DNA of 64,000 bases from assembly GCF_042926695.1 (NCBI RefSeq), contig NZ_CP170642.1:2108001-2172000 (forward strand). The letters run 5' to 3'. The notes under the pieces were generated by a model that worked only from the letters and a program-made list of their open reading frames with translations, had not been told where the DNA came from and ran no database searches. The DNA comes from Lonepinella koalarum (GTDB taxonomy: Bacteria; Pseudomonadota; Gammaproteobacteria; Enterobacterales; Pasteurellaceae). This document shows positions 1 to 7,512 of this stretch, in pieces (the stretch's first letter is position 1; each line of letters starts with the position of its first letter). Both the position numbers and the translations under genes were made by a program.

Positions 1-95
1 TGGTGTGTGTATTTTTGCTTATAGTTTGCTCAATAATGCTGAGCAACATAATAATACTCACCAACCCAAATAAAAACCATTTTGTGGGTAACAAC

Positions 96-857
96 CTATT
101 CTGTTTTAGTTCTCACCCATAAATCTGCATACTTCACAAAAGTGGAATGAGCGGATAACACCGCCAATAAAAATCCCTGTTTACCATCTAAAAATCCCGC
201 TTTCAGTAAATACATTTTCACAAAGCAACCTACAGCATGCGTAACACCGTCCAAAAGACTGGCTGTTTTGCCCTGTGCCTGCCGTTGTTCCGCCCAGGCT
301 TTGGCATAAGCAGCGGATTTTACTAAATAATGATGAATATTTTTATAGGTAAAATGAGCCAAATCGCCTGTTAATTTTTCGACCTTAGCACTACTTGGAT
401 AATGCACTCGTTCATGCACTAATTCATCACCATATTTTGCATAATCGGTTTTATACAAACGTACTACATAATCAGGATACCAACCCGAATGACGGATTTC
501 ACGCCCGAAAACCGTGCTTAAACGGTTGAGTTGATACACTGTATTTTCGGTATTTTTTTGCACCGCAGTTTGAATAGATTGTGCTAATTCGGTAGTAACA
601 CGTTCATCGGCATCCAGCCATAATACATAATCACTGGTAACATATTGTTGAGCGAGCTGACGTTGTTTGCCAAAGCCTTGCCAATCCGTATGTTGATAAA
701 ATTTTGCCCCATAAGATTGAGCAATTTGTGCAGTATTATCAGTGCTACCGCTGTCTAAAATCACGATTTCATTTACCCAATCTTTGACGGTGTCTAAGCA
801 TTCCGCCAAATCTTGGCTTTCATTTTTCACAATCATTGCAACGGTGATGGTTGGCAT
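96..857 (-). CDS. lgtF: LOS core glycosyltransferase, GT2 family (WaaE/KdtX/LgtF type)
   Basis: A 253-residue family 2 glycosyltransferase, probably adding glucose to the first heptose of the LOS inner core at the cytoplasmic face of the inner membrane. The N-terminal GT-A fold shows VKNESQDL, the nucleotide-binding ILDSGSTDNT at about residues 33-42, and the metal-binding LDADER at 81-86. The hydrophobic and basic C-terminus fits membrane association. Translation could start at 869, but the start at 857 has GAGAA just upstream and gives the usual MPTITVAMIVKNE N-terminus. It stands divergent from ppa. The acceptor sugar is inferred from the family; the fold is directly visible. The symbol lgtF is used in Haemophilus, waaE in enterics. 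Confidence 0.8.
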   Translation of the reverse strand: MPTITVAMIVKNESQDLAECLDTVKDWVNEIVILDSGSTDNTAQIAQSYGAKFYQHTDWQGFGKQRQLAQQYVTSDYVLWLDADERVTTELAQSIQTAVQKNTENTVYQLNRLSTVFGREIRHSGWYPDYVVRLYKTDYAKYGDELVHERVHYPSSAKVEKLTGDLAHFTYKNIHHYLVKSAAYAKAWAEQRQAQGKTASLLDGVTHAVGCFVKMYLLKAGFLDGKQGFLLAVLSAHSTFVKYADLWVRTKTE

Positions 858-909
858 AGTGTTTCTCATTTTGTAGGATAAAATTTTTCATTATTCTAAC
901 CGCACTTTG

Positions 910-938
910 TAGCAAAACCAACTAAATATCGCTATAAT
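910..938 (+). promoter_or_regulatory. Putative promoter of ppa
   Basis: A perfect TATAAT lies at 933-938, about 42 bases before the ppa start. The -35 position 17 bases upstream (TAGCAA, 910-915) matches the consensus poorly, so this call rests mainly on the -10 box. A Haemophilus-type uptake signal lies immediately upstream, near 899-909. Confidence 0.4.
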
Positions 939-979
939 CAAATTGTTTATTCACATTAATTGACAAAAGGAAGATTAAC

Positions 980-1507
980 ATGGGCTTAGAAAGTGTACCA
1001 GCAGGCAAAGAATTACCAGATGATATTTATGTCGTGATTGAAATCCCTGCTAATTCAGATCCAATTAAATACGAAGTTGATAAAGAAACCGGCACATTAT
1101 TTGTTGACCGTTTTATGGCAACCGCAATGTTCTATCCAGCTAACTATGGTTATGTTAATAATACATTATCTTCTGACGGCGACCCTGTTGATGTATTAGT
1201 GCCAACCCCATATCCATTACAACCGGGTTCGGTGATTCGTTGCCGTCCAGTAGGTGTATTAAAAATGACTGATGAAGCGGGTGGTGATGCGAAAGTGGTC
1301 GCAGTTCCGCATACTAAATTAAGCAAAGAATACGATCACATTAAAGATGTAGGCGATTTACCAGCCTTATTAAAAGCGCAAATTCAGCATTTCTTTGAAA
1401 GCTATAAAGCACTAGAAGCGGGTAAATGGGTAAAAGTGGAAGGCTGGGGCGATGTAAACGAAGCTCGTCAAGAAATTTTAGACTCATTTGAGCGTGCGAA
1501 AAAATAA
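980..1507 (+). CDS. ppa: Inorganic pyrophosphatase (family I)
   Basis: Cytoplasmic soluble pyrophosphatase that hydrolyses PPi to two phosphates and so drives biosynthetic reactions forward. The 175-residue length matches the E. coli enzyme (176). The family signature DGDPVDVLV lies at residues 66-74 and supplies the metal-binding aspartates, and the active-site FYPANYGYV precedes it at 51-59. The start has a strong Shine-Dalgarno (AAAGGAAG) 8-10 bases upstream. The gene is monocistronic, with a TATAAT box upstream and a hairpin terminator starting 11 bases after the stop. Confidence 0.97.
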   Translation: MGLESVPAGKELPDDIYVVIEIPANSDPIKYEVDKETGTLFVDRFMATAMFYPANYGYVNNTLSSDGDPVDVLVPTPYPLQPGSVIRCRPVGVLKMTDEAGGDAKVVAVPHTKLSKEYDHIKDVGDLPALLKAQIQHFFESYKALEAGKWVKVEGWGDVNEARQEILDSFERAKK

Positions 1508-1517
1508 TTAGCTTATT

Positions 1518-1551
1518 ATGCCGTCTTATCTTGTTAAGGCGGTATTTTTTT
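1518..1551 (+). terminator. Rho-independent terminator of ppa
   Basis: An 11-bp stem (1518-1528 with 1535-1545, two G-T pairs) and a 6-base loop are followed by a run of T to 1551. Its presence argues against starting the next gene at 1518. Confidence 0.8.
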
Positions 1552-1571
1552 GCCAAATTAGGGAAAATCAC

Positions 1572-2333
1572 ATGTTGAAACGCCAAAAGAAAATCGTTGC
1601 GACCTGTTGTGCGGTTGCGGTTTTAGTGAGCTGTGCAACCAGTACGGAAATAAACCAACAATCTGAAAGTCAGTATGCTCAAGTTTTAGCACAAGCTAGA
1701 CAGAAAGGCATATTAGATACCAGTTCTACTACATCAAAACGGGTACACAAAATCTTTCACGTAATGCAGCCTTATGCTGAACAAGAAAATAATACGGGTA
1801 CAAAATTTAACTGGCAAATTGCGGTGGTTAGAAGTAATGATCTGAATGCTTGGGCTATGCCCGGTGGTAAAATGATGTTCTATACTGGGTTGGTGGATAA
1901 ATTATCCTTAAGCGACGATGAAATTGCCACGGTAATGGGGCATGAAATGGCTCATGCATTAAAAGAACACGGCAAATCTTCACGTAATTTGGGTGTGTTC
2001 ACCTCAGTACTCGGTGCCGCAGTAGAAATTGGCGCAGGGGCTGCTCTAGGAGTAGATTTACAGGGGCTAGGTAGCGAAACAGTAGATTTGATTACGAATA
2101 AACCCTATTCTCGCAGCAATGAAACGGAAGCAGATGAAATCGGCTTAATGTTAATGGCAAAATCGGGTTATAACCCACAAGCCGCCCCAAAACTTTGGCA
2201 AAAAATGCAGGCACAAGGTGGCTCAAGTAAAGTCGCCAGTTTATTCTCAACTCACCCGAGTGATGCGGCTCGTCAAGCAAATTTACAACGTTTATTGCCT
2301 GAAGCAATGAAAGTTTATAATGCGAGAAAATAA
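1572..2333 (+). CDS. loiP: M48-family metalloprotease lipoprotein, LoiP/YggG-like
   Basis: A 253-residue outer-membrane-type lipoprotein protease resembling E. coli LoiP/YggG (252 residues), implicated in envelope protein quality control. The N-terminus is a lipoprotein signal with lipobox LVSC at residues 18-21. The zinc motif HEMAH is at 124-128, and the third ligand lies in the NETEAD segment at about residue 186. The frame stays open upstream to 1518, but that stretch is the ppa terminator and would bury the lipobox, so I chose the ATG at 1572. It is followed by an inverted pair of uptake signals that ends transcription. Assignment to LoiP rather than a paralogue is by length and layout. 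Confidence 0.85.
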   Translation: MLKRQKKIVATCCAVAVLVSCATSTEINQQSESQYAQVLAQARQKGILDTSSTTSKRVHKIFHVMQPYAEQENNTGTKFNWQIAVVRSNDLNAWAMPGGKMMFYTGLVDKLSLSDDEIATVMGHEMAHALKEHGKSSRNLGVFTSVLGAAVEIGAGAALGVDLQGLGSETVDLITNKPYSRSNETEADEIGLMLMAKSGYNPQAAPKLWQKMQAQGGSSKVASLFSTHPSDAARQANLQRLLPEAMKVYNARK

Positions 2334-2345
2334 CCAAATGCCACT

Positions 2346-2373
2346 AAGTGCGGTAGAAATTACCGCACTTTTT
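2346..2373. terminator. Bidirectional terminator made of two inverted uptake signals
   Basis: AAGTGCGGTA (2346-2355) and TACCGCACTT (2361-2370) form a perfect 10-bp stem with a 5-base loop and a T run. It separates the convergent loiP and glycosyltransferase genes. The stop codon of the minus-strand gene lies inside the stem. Confidence 0.85.
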
Positions 2374-3238
2374 GCTTAAAATAATAAATATTTTTATCTG
2401 GAAAAATCCAATCAATGAATTTCTTGAATTTAGCGTTAGTATTGCGTTGTTTCTTACCTAAAGGTAATGCATTCCAGTCTTTTTCTGCTAATAATGCAAT
2501 ACAATCTTGTAGCGATAAGTTTTTTAATTGCGCATTCACAAAAAAATCTGCAATCATATTATTCCATTCGGTTTTATTGCCCCAATAATGTCCGATAATG
2601 GTATTACAAGGCTGTAAAGGTTGATGCTGATTTAACGCTATAGAAAAAGAAAATTGTTCCACTAATTTACGTTCACAATTTGTAGCACACATTTCATCAC
2701 AGAGTTGAATAGCAAGTGCGAGGATGGCTTGAGCCTTTTCTGCGGGTAAAGCAATCACGCCAGCATTCCACATCGCACTATCAGGTTTAATGTCAATATT
2801 GGCAAAGGTTTTTCCTACTAAAGTGCGGTACATTTTTTGCCAAGTTCGATTGGATTGTTCGCTTAATGCCCCTTCTTTTAAGTGCATAAAGGTTTGCCCT
2901 TGATTAAGCTGGTGTTGCATTTCCGTTAATGGCATGGCTAAAAAAGTATCGCTATCCACATAGAGCAAATGTTGAGCGGGATACCGGTCTTGGACGGTTT
3001 GCAACGCCTTAATTTTTACTCGCCAAAAGAACTGATATTTTCCTTGCCATTGCTGTAAGATGGTTTGGTCAATTGTAACAAATTCAATACGATCGCCAAA
3101 AACACGGTAAAAATCCGGGCGATCGGTGATGACAATCACTTTTTCAATTTGCGGATCTCGCAAAAAAGTTAAAATGGCAAAACAGGCTTGATAATGGTTT
3201 TCAAGCTGTTCGCCGAAAGTGAGTAAGGTTAAATTCAT
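2360..3238 (-). CDS. Putative GT-A fold glycosyltransferase of the LOS cluster
   Basis: A protein of about 292 residues with features of a nucleotide-sugar transferase. It has an N-terminal beta-strand start (MNLTLLTFGE), a VIVITDRPDFY segment, and the putative metal/nucleotide-binding LLYVDSDTF at residues 91-99 (DSD). A later WNAGVIALP block resembles the acceptor-side loop of GT8-like enzymes. The donor and linkage cannot be read from sequence. The gene begins 2 bases after the stop of the GT9 gene upstream, so they are probably co-transcribed and co-translated. An alternative ATG at 3253 would overlap that gene. I favour 3238 because it gives the typical N-terminus, though no strong ribosome site is visible for either. 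Confidence 0.65.
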   Translation of the reverse strand: MNLTLLTFGEQLENHYQACFAILTFLRDPQIEKVIVITDRPDFYRVFGDRIEFVTIDQTILQQWQGKYQFFWRVKIKALQTVQDRYPAQHLLYVDSDTFLAMPLTEMQHQLNQGQTFMHLKEGALSEQSNRTWQKMYRTLVGKTFANIDIKPDSAMWNAGVIALPAEKAQAILALAIQLCDEMCATNCERKLVEQFSFSIALNQHQPLQPCNTIIGHYWGNKTEWNNMIADFFVNAQLKNLSLQDCIALLAEKDWNALPLGKKQRNTNAKFKKFIDWIFPDKNIYYFKQKVR

Positions 3239-3240
3239 GT

Positions 3241-4305
3241 TTATATTATCCATTCTGGACTAATCTGTTCTGGTGAAATTTCATTGATATTATGTTGGTA
3301 GCGTACAATTTCAGTTCGATTTTGATTATTAGGGTGCCAATTTAGCCAATTTTGTTGACCTTGACTGTAAAAACCAATAATCGGTTTTTTTAGACCTGCT
3401 GCAATATGAATGGTGGCAGTATCAGGTGAAATTAACAAATCAGAATAGCGAATAAGTTCAATGGTATGAAATATACTTTTCGTGTTTTCATTAATAAAAA
3501 TTTTTGCAAAAAAGGTATTATTCTCCATTGACCATTGACCATTGACCATTGCTATCAATTTTTTTAATTTTTCTGTTACTGTGGGATAGGTGAGTACGAC
3601 TATTGGCAAGCTACTTTTTTTGGCTAAATATTCAAGTATTGCAACGATATGTTTGTCATCAAATTGGCGAGCCGACCCATTACCAAAAAAATTCAAGGTA
3701 ATAAATCTTTCTAATTTATTTTTCTGGATAAAATCAATGGTTTCAGTATTAGCTAACGGATTAAAGGGAATATCATATTGCGTATTAATATCAGTAAATC
3801 CTATTTTTTCTAACACTGTTTTATAAACGTCAGCAAAATGTAATTTAGGATCATCAATATTGATATTAAAAAGTTGATAATTTTGTTTTAAATAACCGAC
3901 ATTGATTGAGGCTTTAATTAGGCGAATAAACAGTAAATCTCGGTTACGTAATAGTACCGTAGGATCAATTAACACATCATAGTGAAATTTCCGCAAATTT
4001 AGACCGCACTTTATTCGATCCCAGATACTGCGTTTTTGCACAAAATGGAGTTGATCAATATAAGGATTATTCTCAAATAAATAGGCGTTATTTTTCGTAC
4101 AGGTTACGCCAATATATAGCTCAGGATCCTGTTTTTTCAGTTCACGAAATACAAAAGAACTGACAATATAATCACCAATTTTTCCGTCTTGGCGGAGAAA
4201 GAGGATTTTTTTAATGGGTAAATTGGTTTGTGTATAATTTTTCTTATCTAACAGTAATTTACCGAGCGAAAGGCGAACTCTTTGTAACAATTTTTTTAGT
4301 TTCAT
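3241..4305 (-). CDS. Heptosyltransferase-like glycosyltransferase, GT9 family
   Basis: A 354-residue GT9 (ADP-heptose:LPS heptosyltransferase-like) protein. The N-terminal domain has FLRQDGKIGDYIVSSF, the usual GD-containing acceptor-side motif. The C-terminal domain has LLISPDTATIHIAAG, the conserved DT/S-x-x-x-H block that binds the nucleotide sugar. The start at 4305 (MKLKKLL) is preferred over 4317. It forms a two-gene unit with the GT-A gene downstream and is divergent from another GT9 gene at 4406. Four near-complete tandem copies of the 7-mer CCATTGA (plus strand 3525-3551) lie inside the coding sequence and encode an apparent insertion, AMVNGQWSMENN. Because 7 is not a multiple of 3, copy-number change would shift the frame. 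Confidence 0.8.
   Translation of the reverse strand: MKLKKLLQRVRLSLGKLLLDKKNYTQTNLPIKKILFLRQDGKIGDYIVSSFVFRELKKQDPELYIGVTCTKNNAYLFENNPYIDQLHFVQKRSIWDRIKCGLNLRKFHYDVLIDPTVLLRNRDLLFIRLIKASINVGYLKQNYQLFNINIDDPKLHFADVYKTVLEKIGFTDINTQYDIPFNPLANTETIDFIQKNKLERFITLNFFGNGSARQFDDKHIVAILEYLAKKSSLPIVVLTYPTVTEKLKKLIAMVNGQWSMENNTFFAKIFINENTKSIFHTIELIRYSDLLISPDTATIHIAAGLKKPIIGFYSQGQQNWLNWHPNNQNRTEIVRYQHNINEISPEQISPEWII
3525..3551. repeat. Intragenic heptanucleotide tandem repeat (CCATTGA x 3.9)
   Basis: Units at 3525-3531, 3532-3538 and 3539-3545 are identical, followed by a six-base partial unit at 3546-3551. The tract lies in the C-terminal half of a GT9 gene that is currently in frame. Any gain or loss of one unit changes the reading frame. 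Confidence 0.9.
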
Positions 4306-4405
4306 TGGGCATATCAAACGTCTATTGGCTTGCTAGTCTGCCATATTATCATTAATATAGGCATTTGAGAATTTATTCAGTAGATAAATGATTTTTTGGG
4401 GTGCT

Positions 4406-5473
4406 ATGTTAATAAAAAAACTCATGGTGATCTTTTGGGGTTCTCGTAAACCGACGAAATGCCGTGATTTATCTCAGGTTAAGTCAGTGTTACTCAATCC
4501 TATCGGTGATGCCATTGGCGATGCAATCGTGCATGGGTTACATTTAAGACAATTGAAATCTCGTTATCCTAATTTGAAAATTGGTGTATTGGTTACGGAT
4601 CGTAATAAAGTAGTTTTTGAAGCAAGTGGTCTGGTGGATGAATTTATTCAGATGACATTCATCAATTACTGCCGGCAAAGAAAGAAATGGGATCTCTATC
4701 TTGATTTTACGCCACAATTTACCTCTCGAGCATTAATGTTAGATAAAATATTAGCGCCGCAGCGAGTGATGATTTTTAGTAAGGCGGCTAAAAAATATTA
4801 TTCCTTAGACAATATTCATAATTATGATTTTTATCAACCAATTTCACCGAATACGCATCTGAAAGATTATTTAATGCACAGTGATTTTGCTCCTGAGTTG
4901 TCGGGGCAGGCGCCAGAAGTTTATCAGTTAAATTTGGCGGAGGAGGTCAAGCAAAAAGCAGAAAAATTATGGGAAAGCGATAAAGTTCGAATCTTGATTT
5001 GTCCACAAGGGAGTTCGGTAAAACGTTTATCACCTGAAGAATGTGGGCGTATTTTACAACACATTCACGTACAATCTTGGGGGCAAATTGATATTCAATT
5101 AGGTTATAGTGCGATGAATGAGGAATATTTGGTTGGGTTAAAGCAATTTTCTTCTCTCCCGAACGTTCGTGCCTCTGAACGTACTACGGTCGAGCAATAT
5201 TTAGCACTAGTTAATTCAAGTGATATTGTACTTGCGGTGGATAGTGGCGGTGTACATGTGGCTTGTGCATTGCGCAAACCATTGTTGGCATTTTATGCGA
5301 ATTTCCCGAGTAATATTGGGAAATGGGGGCCTTATAGTCAGAATATGAACCAGGTAGAAATGTTAGTGGGGCAATCTGTGGCATCAAGCGCTGATGATAC
5401 CTATGGATTTGATATAGAAAAAGCAGGCAAATGGTTAAATCAACAGATTGAACAGAAATTAGCTTTGATGTAG
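4406..5473 (+). CDS. Heptosyltransferase-like glycosyltransferase, GT9 family
   Basis: A GT9-family protein of about 355 residues. The N-terminal domain has LLNPIGDAIGDAIVHGLHLRQL, and the C-terminal domain has the nucleotide-sugar block VLAVDSGGVHVACALRKPLLAFY. It is clearly paralogous to the product of the minus-strand gene at 7513-8610: they share KKWDL-LDF, an APQ/K-x-MIF motif and a Y-FD-x-x-KA-x-WL C-terminus. Starts at 4388, 4406 and 4424 are in frame. 4406 is chosen because GGGG sits 4-8 bases upstream. The acceptor is unknown, but the setting implies LOS outer-core extension. A GC-rich hairpin follows the stop. Confidence 0.75.
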   Translation: MLIKKLMVIFWGSRKPTKCRDLSQVKSVLLNPIGDAIGDAIVHGLHLRQLKSRYPNLKIGVLVTDRNKVVFEASGLVDEFIQMTFINYCRQRKKWDLYLDFTPQFTSRALMLDKILAPQRVMIFSKAAKKYYSLDNIHNYDFYQPISPNTHLKDYLMHSDFAPELSGQAPEVYQLNLAEEVKQKAEKLWESDKVRILICPQGSSVKRLSPEECGRILQHIHVQSWGQIDIQLGYSAMNEEYLVGLKQFSSLPNVRASERTTVEQYLALVNSSDIVLAVDSGGVHVACALRKPLLAFYANFPSNIGKWGPYSQNMNQVEMLVGQSVASSADDTYGFDIEKAGKWLNQQIEQKLALM

Positions 5474-5481
5474 AAAAAACT

Positions 5482-5502
5482 AACCCCTGCCTAGCAGGGG
5501 TT
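5482..5502 (+). terminator. Putative terminator after the GT9 gene
   Basis: AACCCCTGC (5482-5490) pairs with GCAGGGGTT (5494-5502) around a CTA loop. The downstream T run is short (TTCATT), so termination may be incomplete. Confidence 0.6.
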
Positions 5503-5554
5503 CATTCCATACAAAGGGACTCAAATATTAGCAATAATTTTTGCGTAATATTGC

Positions 5555-5788
5555 TTAAACCAAATGCCCTAACTGGCGATAAACTTCCGCATCATTGCGT
5601 TTACCAATACGCAAAACAAGGATTTCTAATATATCGTTATTAATTTGATAAATAATACGATATTCTCCTGATTTAATCCGTCTAAGCGTTGGATAGCCTG
5701 TAAGTTGTTTAGATTGAAGTATCAGTGGGTTTTCTACTAATAGATCAATCTTAGCCATATTAGCCAATAGCGTCAAATTTTTGTTCAT
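5555..5788 (-). pseudogene. N-terminally truncated RelE/ParE-family toxin remnant
   Basis: The 77 codons carry the core of a RelE/ParE type II toxin: LTGYPTLRRIKSGEYRIIY, then ILEILVLRIGKRNDAEVYRQL, which are the beta-strands and catalytic-side basic residues of that fold. The usual first 20 or so residues are missing. Reading upstream in frame continues GYFRDLDSKM, which looks like the real helix 1, and then hits TAA near 5820. The ATG at 5788 is therefore probably internal and the gene broken. No antitoxin gene is adjacent. The upstream coding fragment shares an exact 19-base word with a remnant at 32730-32748. Confidence 0.65.
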
Positions 5789-6340
5789 TTTGGAATCAAG
5801 ATCACGAAAATAGCCTGAAATTTACATTTTACTGATGTTAAGATCTTATTGAAATTACTGGCTACAAGCTAAGGAAAAACAATGAAAACGCCTTCTCGCT
5901 ATATTGATTTAACCACCGATTATGGATTCAAAAGAGTTTTTGGCACAGATGTAAATAAAGATTTACTTATAGACTTTCTTAATGAACTTTTTCAAGGTAA
6001 AAAAGTGATCAAAGATCTCACTTACAATAAGAATGAACAACAGGGCGACATTGCCGAACAAGGGTTGGTGATTTTTGACCTAACTTGTACAAGTGAGGAC
6101 GACTCGCAATTTATTATTGAAGTACAACGTAGTAAGCAAAATCATTTTAAAGAACGCACCATTTATTACGGCAGTAAACTCATCAGCGATCAAGCCCCTA
6201 AAGGCGGTGTAAATGGTTGGAATTATGCTATTACTGAAGTTTATGTCATCGCCATTATGGACGGTTTTTACTTTTCTGACAGTAAAGAATATCTACACGA
6301 TATTTGCCTTTTCAATCAAAAGACAGGGCAAAAGTTTTAT

Positions 6341-6608
6341 CTGATCGTGCCGTAAAACACTGCCCTTTAGGGCGGTGTTTTACGGCACAAATAAAAATAG
6401 AAAATTACTCAAAATTTGAGTACAATCAATTCGTGTTAACAGAGATATGCTTAGGCTTTCTCAATGACGACATATTCAGGGTAGGACATACCCGTAGAGC
6501 TTGTGAAGTGAATATCGTTAGATGTCAGCAACAAGAACCCACCGAGAGTAGCCCCCGAAAGGGGGAGCTAGTAGGAATCCCCGTCCTTTAGGGTGGGGAG
6601 GATGTCAA
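6341..6608 (+). mobile_element. Non-autonomous IS200/IS605-type element (ends only, no tnpA or tnpB)
   Basis: This 268-bp segment is exactly what must be removed to restore the Rpn reading frame, and it has no target-site duplication, as expected for the single-strand IS200/IS605 mechanism. The left end holds a long hairpin (6349-6386). The right end has a chain of hairpins finishing with CCCCGTCC-TTTA-GGGTGGGG and the terminal AGGATGTCAA, a right-end signature I recognise from IS605-group elements. The left flank TTTTAT would be the insertion target and TnpB-adjacent motif. No transposase coding remains, so mobility would need TnpA supplied elsewhere. Confidence 0.75.
6349..6386. repeat. Left-end 17-bp hairpin of the IS200/IS605-type element
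   Basis: 6349-6365 pairs with 6370-6386 around the loop TTTA, with a single G-T pair. The loop and its neighbouring CCCTTTAGGG recur in the right-end hairpin (TCCTTTAGGGT), as expected for subterminal palindromes read by a Y1 transposase. Confidence 0.85.
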
Positions 6609-6628
6609 GATAGACTAGCTCTTATCTA
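6440..6628 (+). ncRNA. Candidate orphan omega-RNA (TnpB guide RNA) with guide derived from the flank
   Basis: The right end contains successive hairpins at 6479-6493 (GGGTA/TACCC), 6552-6565 (CCCCC-GAAA-GGGGG) and 6579-6598, and ends in AGGATGTCAA at 6608. In IS605 elements this is the 3' scaffold of the TnpB guide RNA, and the adjoining host sequence serves as guide. Here the guide would start at 6609 (GATAGACTAGCTC). The 5' boundary is a guess. Whether it is transcribed is unknown, and no TnpB is encoded in the window. Confidence 0.55.
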
Positions 6629-6875
6629 TATTGAATTACTAAATTTCAATAAGCCGGAGACAGTACTGGAAAGTGATTTGGACAAATGGTTATTTGTATT
6701 GAAAAATATGGCAAGACTGGATAAATTGCCTACGTTTTTGAAAAAGCCTGTTTTCCAGAAACTATTTCAAATTGCCGAGTACAGCAACTTAAACAAAGGG
6801 GAAAAACAGATGTACGATGTCAGTTTAAAACGCAAATGGGATGAGTATGCCGTACGTGAATATTGGGAAACCGAA

Positions 6876-6962
6876 GGTATGCAAAAAGGTATAGAGAAAG
6901 GCATAGAGAAAGGTATGCAAAAAGGTATAGAGAAAGGCATAGAGAAAGGTATGCAAAAAGGA
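6876..6962 (+). repeat. 36-bp in-frame tandem repeat in the Rpn gene (2.4 copies)
   Basis: Units at 6876-6911 and 6912-6947 are identical, followed by a partial third. Each encodes GMQKGIEKGIEK. Being a multiple of three, copy-number change would alter only the length of the basic C-terminal stalk. Confidence 0.9.
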
Positions 6963-7087
6963 ATACAAGAAACGCAAAGAAAAAATGCGTTAAATATGCT
7001 TAGTCTTGGATTGAGTTTAGAGATTATTTCAAAATCAGTTGATTTACCCATTGATGAAATTAAAAAACTTTGTAGCCTATAAAACAA

Positions 7088-7115
7088 AACCCCAGTTCTC
7101 ACTGGGGTTAGTTTT
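7088..7115 (+). terminator. Terminator between the Rpn gene and rpmE
   Basis: AACCCCAGT (7088-7096) and ACTGGGGTT (7101-7109) form a 9-bp stem with a 4-base loop, followed by AGTTTT. It probably serves the convergent pair in both directions. Confidence 0.75.
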
Positions 7116-7138
7116 ATCAAATAGAATCCAAAAACAGA

Positions 7139-7351
7139 TTATTTTGAACTTGGAATACTAAAACGTTTGTTGAAACGTTCTACACGACCACCCGTGTCAA
7201 CCACACGTTGTTTACCTGTGTAAAATGGATGACAGTTGCCACAAACGTCTAAGTTTAAATCTTTGCCTACGGTTGAGCGAGTTTTGATGACATTACCGCA
7301 AGAACAAGTTGCCGTAATTTCTTTATATTCTGGATGAATACCTTGTTTCAT
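7139..7351 (-). CDS. rpmE: 50S ribosomal protein L31 (zinc-binding form)
   Basis: A 70-residue L31 beginning MKQGIHPEYKEI, close to the E. coli protein of identical length, ending RFNKRFSIPSSK. It has the zinc-ribbon cysteines C-S-C and C-x-x-C (ATCSCGN and DVCGNCH), so it is the zinc-containing C+ form and not the zinc-independent RpmE2/YkgM type. The open frame begins at a TTG at 7363, but that TTGAGG is the Shine-Dalgarno for the ATG at 7351. It is monocistronic and convergent with the Rpn gene. Confidence 0.97.
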   Translation of the reverse strand: MKQGIHPEYKEITATCSCGNVIKTRSTVGKDLNLDVCGNCHPFYTGKQRVVDTGGRVERFNKRFSIPSSK

Positions 7352-7512
7352 AGAAAACCTCAAATTGAAGCCATGCCGCTATAAGATCGATTCTAAAAGA
7401 ACATCAAACACCGCATGTGATTAATAATACACTATCGAAAATCCCAACAAATTTAAATAGGGTTTTCTGATAGCACGCTAAAAAGAGCCGAAATTATACA
7501 ATAATTTGAAAA

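Larger units (their letters stand above)
5882..7082 (+). pseudogene. Rpn-family PD-(D/E)XK nuclease/transposase-like gene, interrupted by an IS-derived insertion
   Basis: The 5' part (5882-6340) encodes MKTPSRYIDLTTDYGFKRVF and the nuclease core with IFDLTCTSEDDSQFIIEVQRS, where D and the E-x-Q pair are the likely catalytic residues. The frame then enters a 268-bp insert and stops at 6353. Homologous coding resumes in another frame from 6609, reading DRLALIYIELLNFNKPE and running to 7082. Joining 6340 to 6609 restores one continuous protein. Rpn proteins promote RecA-independent recombination in E. coli. The C-terminus contains KGIEKG/KGMQKG repeats typical of the family. The start has AAGGAAA 6-10 bases upstream. 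As it stands the gene should yield only a truncated 157-residue product. Confidence 0.85.

Noticed and set aside
1518..1571. N-terminal extension of the LoiP-like protein
   Set aside because: The stretch is the ppa terminator and would place extra residues before a perfect lipoprotein signal.
6304..6591. A 95-codon open frame inside the IS-derived insert
   Set aside because: It runs through hairpins of the element and the tail of the Rpn gene, has no ribosome site and no recognisable protein content.
6767..7120. A 117-codon minus-strand frame opposite the Rpn C-terminus
   Set aside because: It is the mirror of the KGIEKG/KGMQKG repeat (reading as FSIPFCIP repeats) and crosses the terminator.
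7352..7363. Upstream TTG start for ribosomal protein L31
   Set aside because: TTGAGG is the Shine-Dalgarno of the ATG at 7351, and the 70-residue form matches the family exactly.
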